Shown piece after piece: positions 43,444 to 51,336 of a stretch of 64,000 nucleotides of DNA. The stretch covers positions 6,986-70,985 of the forward strand of contig DAZE01000015.1 in assembly GCA_002507175.1 (NCBI GenBank), given 5' to 3'. The translations under genes were made by a program, and so were the position numbers. Each line of letters begins with the position of its first letter. The first letter of the stretch is position 1. The notes beneath the pieces were generated by a model that worked only from the letters and a program-made list of their open reading frames with translations, was not told the DNA's origin and searched no databases. The DNA comes from Euryarchaeota archaeon UBA558. GTDB lineage: Archaea > Thermoplasmatota > Poseidoniia > Poseidoniales > Thalassarchaeaceae.

Positions 43444-46400
43444 GTGATTCAATTGGATCGGGGAGTTCATGAGAACAAAAAGGGCCTGTTAACGGGATTG
43501 TTCATGGCGCTAATCATCACTGTGATGCCCATGGGGGGCATGGTGTCCGCGGACGAGGGGGCAACTGCAAATGATGGACATGGTCCAATCAACTTGGCAA
43601 TCATCCTACACATGCATCAACCGTACTACAAGAACATCGAAACGGGATTCTACGAGCTTCCATGGGTCAGGGTACATGGCAGCCACGAATACATCGACAG
43701 CCCGGGAATTCTAGGGTTGTACCCTGGAACCAACATAACCTACAACATCGTGCCTTCACTGATCGAACAATTGGAAGACTACTCACTGCCATCAACCATG
43801 GATCTCCATCTACAGCTAGCTAGATCGAACTGGGTGACGGATTCAATGGGCTTTGCAACAGGCTACCCGACCGACCTCAGTGAGTGGGAACTATCTCAAA
43901 TGATGTTCGAGTACTTCCGGATTCAGCCATGGGTGTATGACGTCGAAAGCAGTCATCCTGATCTGGGCTGGATGTCTCCGTCGAGTGAATCATACGGGGA
44001 TTTGAAGGGCGGATTGGATGCTAGTGACCCGGCATTTGTCAGGAGCTATGTGCCTGTTCCGGGAGACTCTCGATCGCCCAAGTCAGGCATGATATTCCAC
44101 CCACAACATCTCCTTGACGTGACAGTCCTTTTCCATCTATTCCAAAACTCCGGCCCGCTCGTTAGAGGTGAATACGACTACCTCCTGACTAAAGACGCGG
44201 TCAGCACTGAGATGCAATCCATCTTCGAAAAAAGAGCGCCCTACACAATTCACGACCTCGCCACAGTGCTGGATTATCAAAGTCAGCAGATGCTCAATGT
44301 AATGCCGCTGTACTCGAATCTCGCTAATACCTCGCAAGTTGAGCTCACTACCACGCCGAAATATCATCCAATCATGCCGCTGTTGGCGATGCCGGGATGG
44401 ACATACGAAGACGGGATACCAGTTGACAAGACCTCTTGGATGAGCGATGTGGATAATCAAGTTTCCGAGGGCCTGGATCTGTTCCAGGAGAGCACTGGTA
44501 TCCGTCCAACAGGAATGTGGCCTTCTGAACAGGCGGTATCCCAGTTGGTTGTGCCCCCCATGATATCGAATGGCATACAATGGGCGGTAAGCGACAAACA
44601 AGTACTGTCGCAGTCGGTTAAAGTCGGGGGGGGCTATCCCTCTCAAGCGTCGGCCATGGACATCACAACGCCATGGATGGTCCAATCCGGACAGGAAGAA
44701 TTGATGATGGTGTTCAGGGAGACCGGGCTTTCGGACAGAATCAGCTTCACATACGGCGACATGTCAGTTGAAGACGCGGTTTCAGACTTCATTTCAGAGG
44801 TAGAAGCCAAGAGGCAGGATGTCATCAATTCTGGAGGGAATCCGGAGGATCACCTATTGACCGTCGCCGCAGATGGTGAGAATTGGCTTTTCATGAGTGG
44901 TTTTGGCAATACTGACAACGGGAGGGCCTTCCTCCACGCTTGGTTTGATGCACTTCAGGACCATCCCACCATTAGGACCATGACGCCCGGCCAATACTTG
45001 GATGAGAAAGGGTCGGATCATCTTCCCAGGCTTCAAGAGCTTGGTACGGGATCTTGGATCCAGGGTGATCTCTCAACATGGGCTGGCGAGGAGGAGGAGA
45101 CCATGGGTTGGCACCGACTCATATCTGCCCGAGATGCTTACCTCCGAGTACTGAATGATGAGCCAAATCACCCCGGTCTACCACATGCCAGGCACGCCTT
45201 GATGGCAGCTCAGGGGAGCGACTGGTTCTGGTGGTATGGCGCGGATCAAGACTCTGGAGATGATAGTCAATTCGATGCCTTATTCAGGACCCATCTCAGA
45301 ACCATCTATGAGAGCCTAGGTGAAGGGTTACCCCCGGATCTGTTGGACTTGTCAGAGTTTGTTGCGACGCCTGAGAGAGAATCCTCGGGCCTCATGCAGC
45401 CGTTGTATGATGGTCTGGAATTCGAGGGAGAGTGGGGGTCCTCCGCTGTTTACGATGTTGGTTCGGAACCATCAGATCATGGCGTGACAGGGTTGGAGAT
45501 AGGCTATGACTCAGACAACATACACATGAAGATCGAGGTCGACGGGATGGAGTCGTTCCTAGCACAGAGCACAACCGGCGAAGGGACGCCCCACATCCAG
45601 ATCTACATCATGGCCGCAAACGCGGTTGACAACAACGTTCCACAGGCAAACTTCCACACGTACTATGGAAAGGAACCCCTTAACATGCCGACGACCAAGA
45701 TGCTATGGTTTGATTTTGGCCAATTGAGAAGCGATGGCAGAATGACGTACAACACATTCCTTTCACAGGGCAATGAGGAATGGTCCCTGTACGAGCAAGG
45801 CGCACTTGGTTTGGTCGTGGCTGATGATGTCTTTGAGGTTAGGATTCCATGGGCTTCGGCAGGTCTGGAGCCAAATGGATTCACAAGGGTCAGTGTGGTA
45901 ACAAGCCTCTACGAAAGCAGGGCTGCCGGACAAGGTCAGGACATTGAGATGGCCCCTACGCCACCCCTGCAGATAACAATGCCCAACCTTGAGACTTGGG
46001 TCCGCATCCTAGACATGGCGGACCCGCTTGGGGACGAGACCGGCGATGGAGACTACACGTATCCCCTTGCCGGCGATTTCCAACCCGGCGCGGGGTTGTT
46101 TGACCTCGAACACGTCACAATAGACCAGAGTGCGTGGAATGTCCGCTTCACGTTCAAGATGGCCGAGATAACAAATGGCTGGAACATGATGTGGGGATGG
46201 TCGCATGCGAACATTCAGATCTACGTCGACTCTGCTCCGGGGGGGAAAATCGACCTATTCCCAGGAACCTATGCGCAAACCTCCCCCGATTGGGGATGGG
46301 AATCCGCAGTCATGTTGGTAGGTGAGGCGGGCCCCGTGTATGGGATGGCCCACGACTCCTCAACGAGGATAACCACCGGAATCGACGCAAGAGGAAACCC

Positions 46401-47427
46401 CGAGACTGACACCATAGTCGCCACAGTCTCCAAGAACATCTTGCAAGGGGACCTCGCATCATCGAGGTTCCTCATTGTAGTTGGGAGCCAAGACGGGTAT
46501 GGACAGGGGAAATTGAGAGCGGTGGATGAGAATCCCTCTACTTGGGTTGCGGGGGGTGGGCACCCCCCGAATTCACAGAACCTAGAGAAGTACCACCCGA
46601 CGATCTGGGACGTCCTCCTCCCAGAATCAGTGAATCAAGAGGGGATGCTGGGGTCCTATGACGTCGAAATGATGGCCTATTCCAAGCTGGAGGGTGTTGA
46701 GTTGCCACCGATCCAACAACAGGTGTATGGGCTGAATGCAATTGGTGTGTCAGGATCATCGGCACTGTTGTCTTGGTCCACGGCCAAGGCGGGGGGGATG
46801 AGAGTCTTGGTGACAGGCGAATCAGGCACTGTAGTTGATGAGGCATGGACCTCCACAGACTCCGACAACTTGCGACTGGTAAATGGACTAGAAGCAGGGT
46901 CTACCTACACTGCAACGGTGATGGCCGAGGGTGCATCGGAATCCATCAATTTCGTCACCAGCGACGGCTATGACCAAGATGCCCCTGAGATGCTGGGCGC
47001 CGGGTTCGGAGAGGACTCAGGAGAGTACCAACTTTCGTTCTACACAACTGAACCGTCCTCAATCGTCTTTGAGGTCTGCACAAACGCCTCATGCACAACC
47101 ATCCAGGGTGCTCAATACCCGACGGACAGAGTTCACGATTTCACTCTCCCGATCCCCTCGGGAAATCACACCATCAGGGTCCAATACACCGACGTCTCCG
47201 GGAACAGTGGCGATGTGATTTTGATTCAGTCTGGGGATCTGGGTGAGCCCCCTCAGTCGAGCGATGGCGATAGTGGCGCCGGCCTCGATGAGGTCAATGC
47301 CCAGTCCGATGATCTCGGAGCCCTCATAATCCTCCTAGCGATTTTCGCATTGACCATACTTGCGTCATCCTTCAGGTCCAGGTCACAACCGGATAGCACC
47401 GAGATTGAGTTTGAATCCAAGGATTAG
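43444..47427 (+). CDS. Exported, membrane-anchored GH57 amylopullulanase-type enzyme
   Basis: 1,327 residues from GTG 43444. The bases AGGGGTGAT overlapping this codon resemble a ribosome-binding site, so TTG 43453 may be the true start. Signal peptide: KKGLLTGLFMALIITVMPMG. GH57 domain, about 45-620: LHMHQPYY, LPWVRVHGSHEY, GMWPSEQAV with nucleophile Glu362, and AADGENW with Asp477. A DOMON/glucodextranase C-like region follows (DPLGDETGDGDYTYPL), then fibronectin III-like domains (SALLSWSTAKAGG), then a C-terminal helix (LGALIILLAIFALTIL) with a basic stop. It would cut starch, pullulan or glycogen outside the cell and feed MalE. It is followed after 14 nt by the phosphorylase gene. Specificity (alpha-1,4 against alpha-1,6) is uncertain. 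Confidence 0.92.
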   Translation: MIQLDRGVHENKKGLLTGLFMALIITVMPMGGMVSADEGATANDGHGPINLAIILHMHQPYYKNIETGFYELPWVRVHGSHEYIDSPGILGLYPGTNITYNIVPSLIEQLEDYSLPSTMDLHLQLARSNWVTDSMGFATGYPTDLSEWELSQMMFEYFRIQPWVYDVESSHPDLGWMSPSSESYGDLKGGLDASDPAFVRSYVPVPGDSRSPKSGMIFHPQHLLDVTVLFHLFQNSGPLVRGEYDYLLTKDAVSTEMQSIFEKRAPYTIHDLATVLDYQSQQMLNVMPLYSNLANTSQVELTTTPKYHPIMPLLAMPGWTYEDGIPVDKTSWMSDVDNQVSEGLDLFQESTGIRPTGMWPSEQAVSQLVVPPMISNGIQWAVSDKQVLSQSVKVGGGYPSQASAMDITTPWMVQSGQEELMMVFRETGLSDRISFTYGDMSVEDAVSDFISEVEAKRQDVINSGGNPEDHLLTVAADGENWLFMSGFGNTDNGRAFLHAWFDALQDHPTIRTMTPGQYLDEKGSDHLPRLQELGTGSWIQGDLSTWAGEEEETMGWHRLISARDAYLRVLNDEPNHPGLPHARHALMAAQGSDWFWWYGADQDSGDDSQFDALFRTHLRTIYESLGEGLPPDLLDLSEFVATPERESSGLMQPLYDGLEFEGEWGSSAVYDVGSEPSDHGVTGLEIGYDSDNIHMKIEVDGMESFLAQSTTGEGTPHIQIYIMAANAVDNNVPQANFHTYYGKEPLNMPTTKMLWFDFGQLRSDGRMTYNTFLSQGNEEWSLYEQGALGLVVADDVFEVRIPWASAGLEPNGFTRVSVVTSLYESRAAGQGQDIEMAPTPPLQITMPNLETWVRILDMADPLGDETGDGDYTYPLAGDFQPGAGLFDLEHVTIDQSAWNVRFTFKMAEITNGWNMMWGWSHANIQIYVDSAPGGKIDLFPGTYAQTSPDWGWESAVMLVGEAGPVYGMAHDSSTRITTGIDARGNPETDTIVATVSKNILQGDLASSRFLIVVGSQDGYGQGKLRAVDENPSTWVAGGGHPPNSQNLEKYHPTIWDVLLPESVNQEGMLGSYDVEMMAYSKLEGVELPPIQQQVYGLNAIGVSGSSALLSWSTAKAGGMRVLVTGESGTVVDEAWTSTDSDNLRLVNGLEAGSTYTATVMAEGASESINFVTSDGYDQDAPEMLGAGFGEDSGEYQLSFYTTEPSSIVFEVCTNASCTTIQGAQYPTDRVHDFTLPIPSGNHTIRVQYTDVSGNSGDVILIQSGDLGEPPQSSDGDSGAGLDEVNAQSDDLGALIILLAIFALTILASSFRSRSQPDSTEIEFESKD

Positions 47428-47441
47428 GGGGTTGTCTCGAC

Positions 47442-49067
47442 GTGATTGCTTACCTCAGTGCGGAGATTGGCCTCTACAGCGAGTTGCACACCTACTCTGG
47501 GGGATTAGGTGTCTTGGCTGGTGACCACTTGAAGTCAGCCGCAGACGAGGGGATCGATATCGCAGCAGTCACTCTTCTCTATCGGGAGGGGTACGGAAGG
47601 CAGCATTTGGATTCGGAGGGGAACCAAACAGAGACCTATCCTGACCTTGATCCCAGTAAACACCTGAGGGACACTGGGCTGGAACTCGAGATTCCACTGG
47701 ACGGGCATGTCTTGAACTCAAAGATTTGGACGACCGTGATCAAGGGGATTGGGGGGCATGAGGTCCCAGTTTACTTCCTGGACACGCGGCATGCGGCAAA
47801 CGAAGACAGGCATCTGAAGCTCTCAGACAGACTCTATGCGGGCGGGGACGACATGCGAGTCAGGCAGGAGTACCTTCTGGGCGTAGGTGGAATCAGGGCC
47901 CTCAAAGCCCTTGGGCATTGGCCACTTAAGGGACTCCACCTCAACGAAGGGCACTGCTCCTTCGCAGGCCTCGAGATGATCAGGCAGGGGTGGACCAGGG
48001 AAGAGTGCTCGAAAAGAACCCTTTTCACCACGCACACACCAGTCGCCGCTGGCCACGACAAGTTCGACTGGGACCTAGTGGACAATGTGACTGGGGACCT
48101 CATTGGGGGCTCTGAGAGGGAAATTGCGACGCATGAGGGGCAATGCTCAATGAGCCACCTCGGAATAGGCATGGCTGGAAGGGTAAATGCTGTCTCACAT
48201 CTCAATGCGGAAGTTGCCTCCAAGATGTTCCCAGAAGTGACGATCGCACCGATCACCAATGGAGTGCATCACACCACTTGGATTTCCCCCACGATGGCTC
48301 GCCTATACGACGAGGAATTGGATGGATGGAGGTCCGATGGTAGCCTATTGGAGAAAGCTCAGATCCTGAGCGACACAGGGCTGGAAAGGGCAAGAGCGGA
48401 GTCAAGGGCTGTGCTGAGGGAACTTGTTAGGTCGATGACAGGCATTGAGTTAGACGGCAATAGGCTCACGGTGGGGTTCGCACGTAGATTCGCCACCTAC
48501 AAGAGAGCCTCATTGGTCTTCAGGGATATCAATAGGCTCAATGAGATGGGGGGAGGTAGGCTACAATTCGTCTTCTCAGGCAAGGCCCACCCCCGCGACG
48601 AAGGCGGTAAGCGCCTGATCAAGGAGGTTTTCGCCGCTGCTAGAGAGCTAGATGACATACCAGTGGCGTTCCTAGAAGACTATTCCATGGCCACTGGCCT
48701 AGCGATGACCAGTGGGGTCGATGTCTGGCTCAACACCCCGGTACGACCCATGGAAGCTAGCGGCACCTCTGGAATGAAGGCCGTAATGAATGGCGTGCCG
48801 AACCTGTCGATACTGGATGGATGGTGGCCTGAGGCATGCAGACACGGAGAAAACGGATGGGGCATCGGGAGGAAAGAAGAGGACAGGGACGATGACAGGG
48901 ACGCTGACTCGCTGTACGACATCATGGAGAACGAAGTGATTCCAACATGGTCATCCAGTAGGTCGAACTGGACAAGGATAATGAAAAACGCGATCTCAGT
49001 CGGCCCCCGGTTCACAGGCCAAAGGATGATCAGAGATTACAAGTCGATGTATCAAGCATTCAAGTAG
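47442..49067 (+). CDS. glgP: Alpha-glucan (maltodextrin) phosphorylase, GT35, short type
   Basis: 541 residues, typical of the short archaeal/thermophile type rather than the 800-residue bacterial or animal enzyme. Start GTG 47442. IAYLSAEIGLYSELHTYSGG is the opening, followed by LAGDHLKSAADEG, HLNEGHCSFAGLE, TTHTPVAAGHDKFD, GFARRFATYKRA and the PLP site GTSGMKAVMNGVPNLSILDG with Lys446. It releases glucose 1-phosphate from maltodextrins with phosphate. No signal peptide. It is 14 nt after the extracellular GH57 gene, so polymer attack outside and phosphorolysis inside are transcribed together. Confidence 0.95.
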   Translation: MIAYLSAEIGLYSELHTYSGGLGVLAGDHLKSAADEGIDIAAVTLLYREGYGRQHLDSEGNQTETYPDLDPSKHLRDTGLELEIPLDGHVLNSKIWTTVIKGIGGHEVPVYFLDTRHAANEDRHLKLSDRLYAGGDDMRVRQEYLLGVGGIRALKALGHWPLKGLHLNEGHCSFAGLEMIRQGWTREECSKRTLFTTHTPVAAGHDKFDWDLVDNVTGDLIGGSEREIATHEGQCSMSHLGIGMAGRVNAVSHLNAEVASKMFPEVTIAPITNGVHHTTWISPTMARLYDEELDGWRSDGSLLEKAQILSDTGLERARAESRAVLRELVRSMTGIELDGNRLTVGFARRFATYKRASLVFRDINRLNEMGGGRLQFVFSGKAHPRDEGGKRLIKEVFAAARELDDIPVAFLEDYSMATGLAMTSGVDVWLNTPVRPMEASGTSGMKAVMNGVPNLSILDGWWPEACRHGENGWGIGRKEEDRDDDRDADSLYDIMENEVIPTWSSSRSNWTRIMKNAISVGPRFTGQRMIRDYKSMYQAFK

Positions 49068-49092
49068 TCAACAAGGGCGAAGCCTTGATTGA
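49068..49092. terminator. Stem-loop between convergent genes
   Basis: TCAACAAGG and CCTTGATTGA form an imperfect hairpin (one bulge) around GCGAAG, directly after the glgP stop and 12 nt from the stop of the convergent small gene. No T-run follows, so a terminator role is only suggested by position. Confidence 0.3.
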
Positions 49093-49103
49093 GATTGGAA
49101 GGA

Positions 49104-49280
49104 TCATTCTTCCATCATCTTGTCTATTTCCTGCGAGAAGAGGATCAGGGTCGGGGCCCAGAGACCAACGAATATGCCAAGATCCGCATTGCCACCATCA
49201 TGCATGAAGTAAATGTAGATCGAAGCGAGTATGGAAACCGCGCTAGCGGCCAAACCCAACCTTCCTATTTGTCCTGCCAT
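49104..49280 (-). CDS. Small membrane protein, 58 residues
   Basis: Start ATG 49280 is fixed by a near-perfect ribosome site (AAGGAGGT) 6 nt upstream; a longer frame to 49361 lacks such a site. Two hydrophobic helices are visible (LGLAASAVSILASIYIYFM and LGIFVGLWAPTLILF), joined by HDGGNAD, and the end SQEIDKMMEE is charged. I do not recognise it. It stands alone, convergent with glgP. Confidence 0.7.
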   Translation of the reverse strand: MAGQIGRLGLAASAVSILASIYIYFMHDGGNADLGIFVGLWAPTLILFSQEIDKMMEE

Positions 49281-49286
49281 GTATAC

Positions 49287-49294
49287 ACCTCCTT
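49287..49294 (-). promoter_or_regulatory. Strong Shine-Dalgarno site of the 58-residue gene
   Basis: AAGGAGGT on the minus strand, six bases before ATG 49280. It stands out because most single genes in this window look leaderless; it decides the start and implies a real untranslated leader. Confidence 0.65.
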
Positions 49295-49416
49295 GGGTGT
49301 AATTCAAATTAATCGATATTGATCTTTTCTGTGATATCAAACTCCACAGGCGTTCTTGCACCCTAAATCCTCCTTATCACCCCAATTGGACGCAGGGCAA
49401 TCGAATCAACTCTTTA

Positions 49417-49659
49417 CTATCTCCCTAACCTTAACATGCCTAGTCCATTGATTGTCATGAATACGCCTGGGACGAGGAGCAACACGACCAAACCCCCCCA
49501 ACCGACATCACCATTTGAGCTTCCGATAAGGGGCAACAAACCAATTGTCGTTAGCACCAGGCCCAACACGGTTAACAGGGACCCTATGCCTTTCCTCATC
49601 CATCCCGGCATAGCGATTATGATTAGATCAAGAATTATTCCACGCATCAAGCCCCGCAT
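49417..49659 (-). CDS. Small hydrophobic membrane protein, up to 80 residues
   Basis: Two clear helices (SLLTVLGLVLTTIGLLPLI and GGLVVLLLVPGVFMTING) and a first weaker one if the longest start, ATG 49659, is used. ATG 49611 (MPGWMRKG) is a good alternative, giving 64 residues, because an AT-rich GGAATAATTC is centred about 26 nt before it. No family recognised; no linked gene on the same strand within 130 bp. Confidence 0.55.
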   Translation of the reverse strand: MRGLMRGIILDLIIIAMPGWMRKGIGSLLTVLGLVLTTIGLLPLIGSSNGDVGWGGLVVLLLVPGVFMTINGLGMLRLGR

Positions 49660-49761
49660 ATTTCAATGATGGAATCTTTGGCTTCTAACCTTGCCTATCG
49701 CTCCGAGCATATCAGCAGTATAGAATGTGCAATTTCTAACTCCTTGATTTAGGCATCACTG

Positions 49762-51315
49762 ATGAGGCGCCTAAAAGTACAAAGCCGCAGGGCAGAGTCA
49801 TGGCCCGTGCAGATCGAATATCCGAGCAGGGTCTATGAGAACATCCTCTCCCACTTCGAGATTGATGACATACAAAAGGAAGATTTCAATCAAGATTTGT
49901 CAATTACCGGGGGGGACCTTGGGCCACCCCCTCCTAGATACAGCATAGACTTCGTCTCCGACCAACTAGGGATTCTGATATTAGAGGTCCCCTCGGCCGA
50001 ATTGGACACCGCCAGGTATCGTCAAGAGATCAAAGGCTTGAGGCCGAAAAAAGATGCTGATGAAATATTGAGGATAAAGCTCTACATGAGGGAGAAATTC
50101 GTAAGATACAGGAATAACGGGGGCGAGTGGGCCTTCGAGCCATTCAACGATTGGCGGAATGCGCACATCGTAGAGTTCTTCCTTTTGGAGTGCCTCCAGA
50201 TTGGGAGAGCAGAATGGGCGTTGCAGAATCATGAGGCCTTGTCAAAATCAATGAGGTTCATAGAATCTCCAGACACAGATGGAGTCAAGCTCCCAGGCAT
50301 TCTTGAAAGGTTCGATTTCCGTTCCTCCACGGAGGATATGGATCGGCTTCGGGAAGAGACTGGGAGGACCTTCCTCAGGCTCCCCAGGGAATCCGAGTTG
50401 ACCATCAGGGGGATCAATGCTGGTCTGATCGGGGACCCCGATGAGGACCCCATATCCAGAGAGGGGGTGATTCGAACTTTCCAGAGTATCGCCCACTACT
50501 ACAACGAGAATAAATGGAGGAAGGACAGATGTCGGGCAAGGGCGGAGGAGAAGGCTTCGTCGGTTATGGGTGAGGAATCGGCGATAATGTTCGATGAATT
50601 GCGAGAGCGACTCATAGAGAACTCCTTCGCGATCAACGATATGTTCGCACCAGATCAGAGGTACGACACCGGCAAGCAGATCGACCTGCTTCCTTTCGTC
50701 AAGCCGGGGAAGATTGAGGGTGGCTCGAAGGAGTGGTGGGAAAACCAAGATGCTCCAATTGTGTTCACGAAAACGCCAGATCCCGTTGGTGCAATCGTTT
50801 TGTTGATACTATGCAGCCCACTCTTGTTCTTCGGCGGGGCCATAAACATCGTCGGTTTCTCTCAGCCGTTGGCTTTGTTGGTCACCATCCCCATCACTGG
50901 CCTTTGCTGGGGTTTCCTCCTACTCGGGGTTGTTGCAGGTGCCCTTGTGAAACACACCTTGACAATTGACGGGAAGAACGATCAGATCAACCATTTCGAG
51001 AGCCTGCCTGGTACGACGTTCTACGATGTCGACCACGGCTCAGTCAAGCTCTCCAAGGTGAGTGTCGTAAGGACGTGGGGAATCAACACGGGGCCATCTG
51101 CGAACGGCGAGAAGGGGCCACCTCCCTCCAACAAGGTCGTAATCTGCCGTTACCCCAACAAGAATTCGAAAACCGACTTGGACGTATCGTGGCTCTTCAC
51201 TGCTGGTAAGTTGGATTCCAAGGAGCTTGCGTGGACATTGGGGGTCCCATGGAAGCCCCGTAGGGCAAATCCCAAGGGATCGTATCCCGGAGGGGGGCTG
51301 AACCCGGATTGGTGA
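49762..51315 (+). CDS. Unknown protein with two membrane helices
   Basis: 517 residues. The first 340 are soluble, highly charged and helical (RVYENILSHFEIDDIQKEDF, LREETGRTFLRLPRESE, YYNENKWRKDRCRARAEEKA). Two adjacent helices follow (VGAIVLLILCSPLLFFGGA and ALLVTIPITGLCWGFLLLG), then about 110 residues with beta character (LTIDGKNDQINHFES) resembling the PH-like region of small archaeal membrane proteins. Both ends would face the cytoplasm. No catalytic motif seen and no family recognised. It ends 21 bp from the convergent NHL/TSP3 gene. Confidence 0.75.
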   Translation: MRRLKVQSRRAESWPVQIEYPSRVYENILSHFEIDDIQKEDFNQDLSITGGDLGPPPPRYSIDFVSDQLGILILEVPSAELDTARYRQEIKGLRPKKDADEILRIKLYMREKFVRYRNNGGEWAFEPFNDWRNAHIVEFFLLECLQIGRAEWALQNHEALSKSMRFIESPDTDGVKLPGILERFDFRSSTEDMDRLREETGRTFLRLPRESELTIRGINAGLIGDPDEDPISREGVIRTFQSIAHYYNENKWRKDRCRARAEEKASSVMGEESAIMFDELRERLIENSFAINDMFAPDQRYDTGKQIDLLPFVKPGKIEGGSKEWWENQDAPIVFTKTPDPVGAIVLLILCSPLLFFGGAINIVGFSQPLALLVTIPITGLCWGFLLLGVVAGALVKHTLTIDGKNDQINHFESLPGTTFYDVDHGSVKLSKVSVVRTWGINTGPSANGEKGPPPSNKVVICRYPNKNSKTDLDVSWLFTAGKLDSKELAWTLGVPWKPRRANPKGSYPGGGLNPDW

Positions 51316-51336
51316 CTCGCCATTAGGGGCTGGCTG

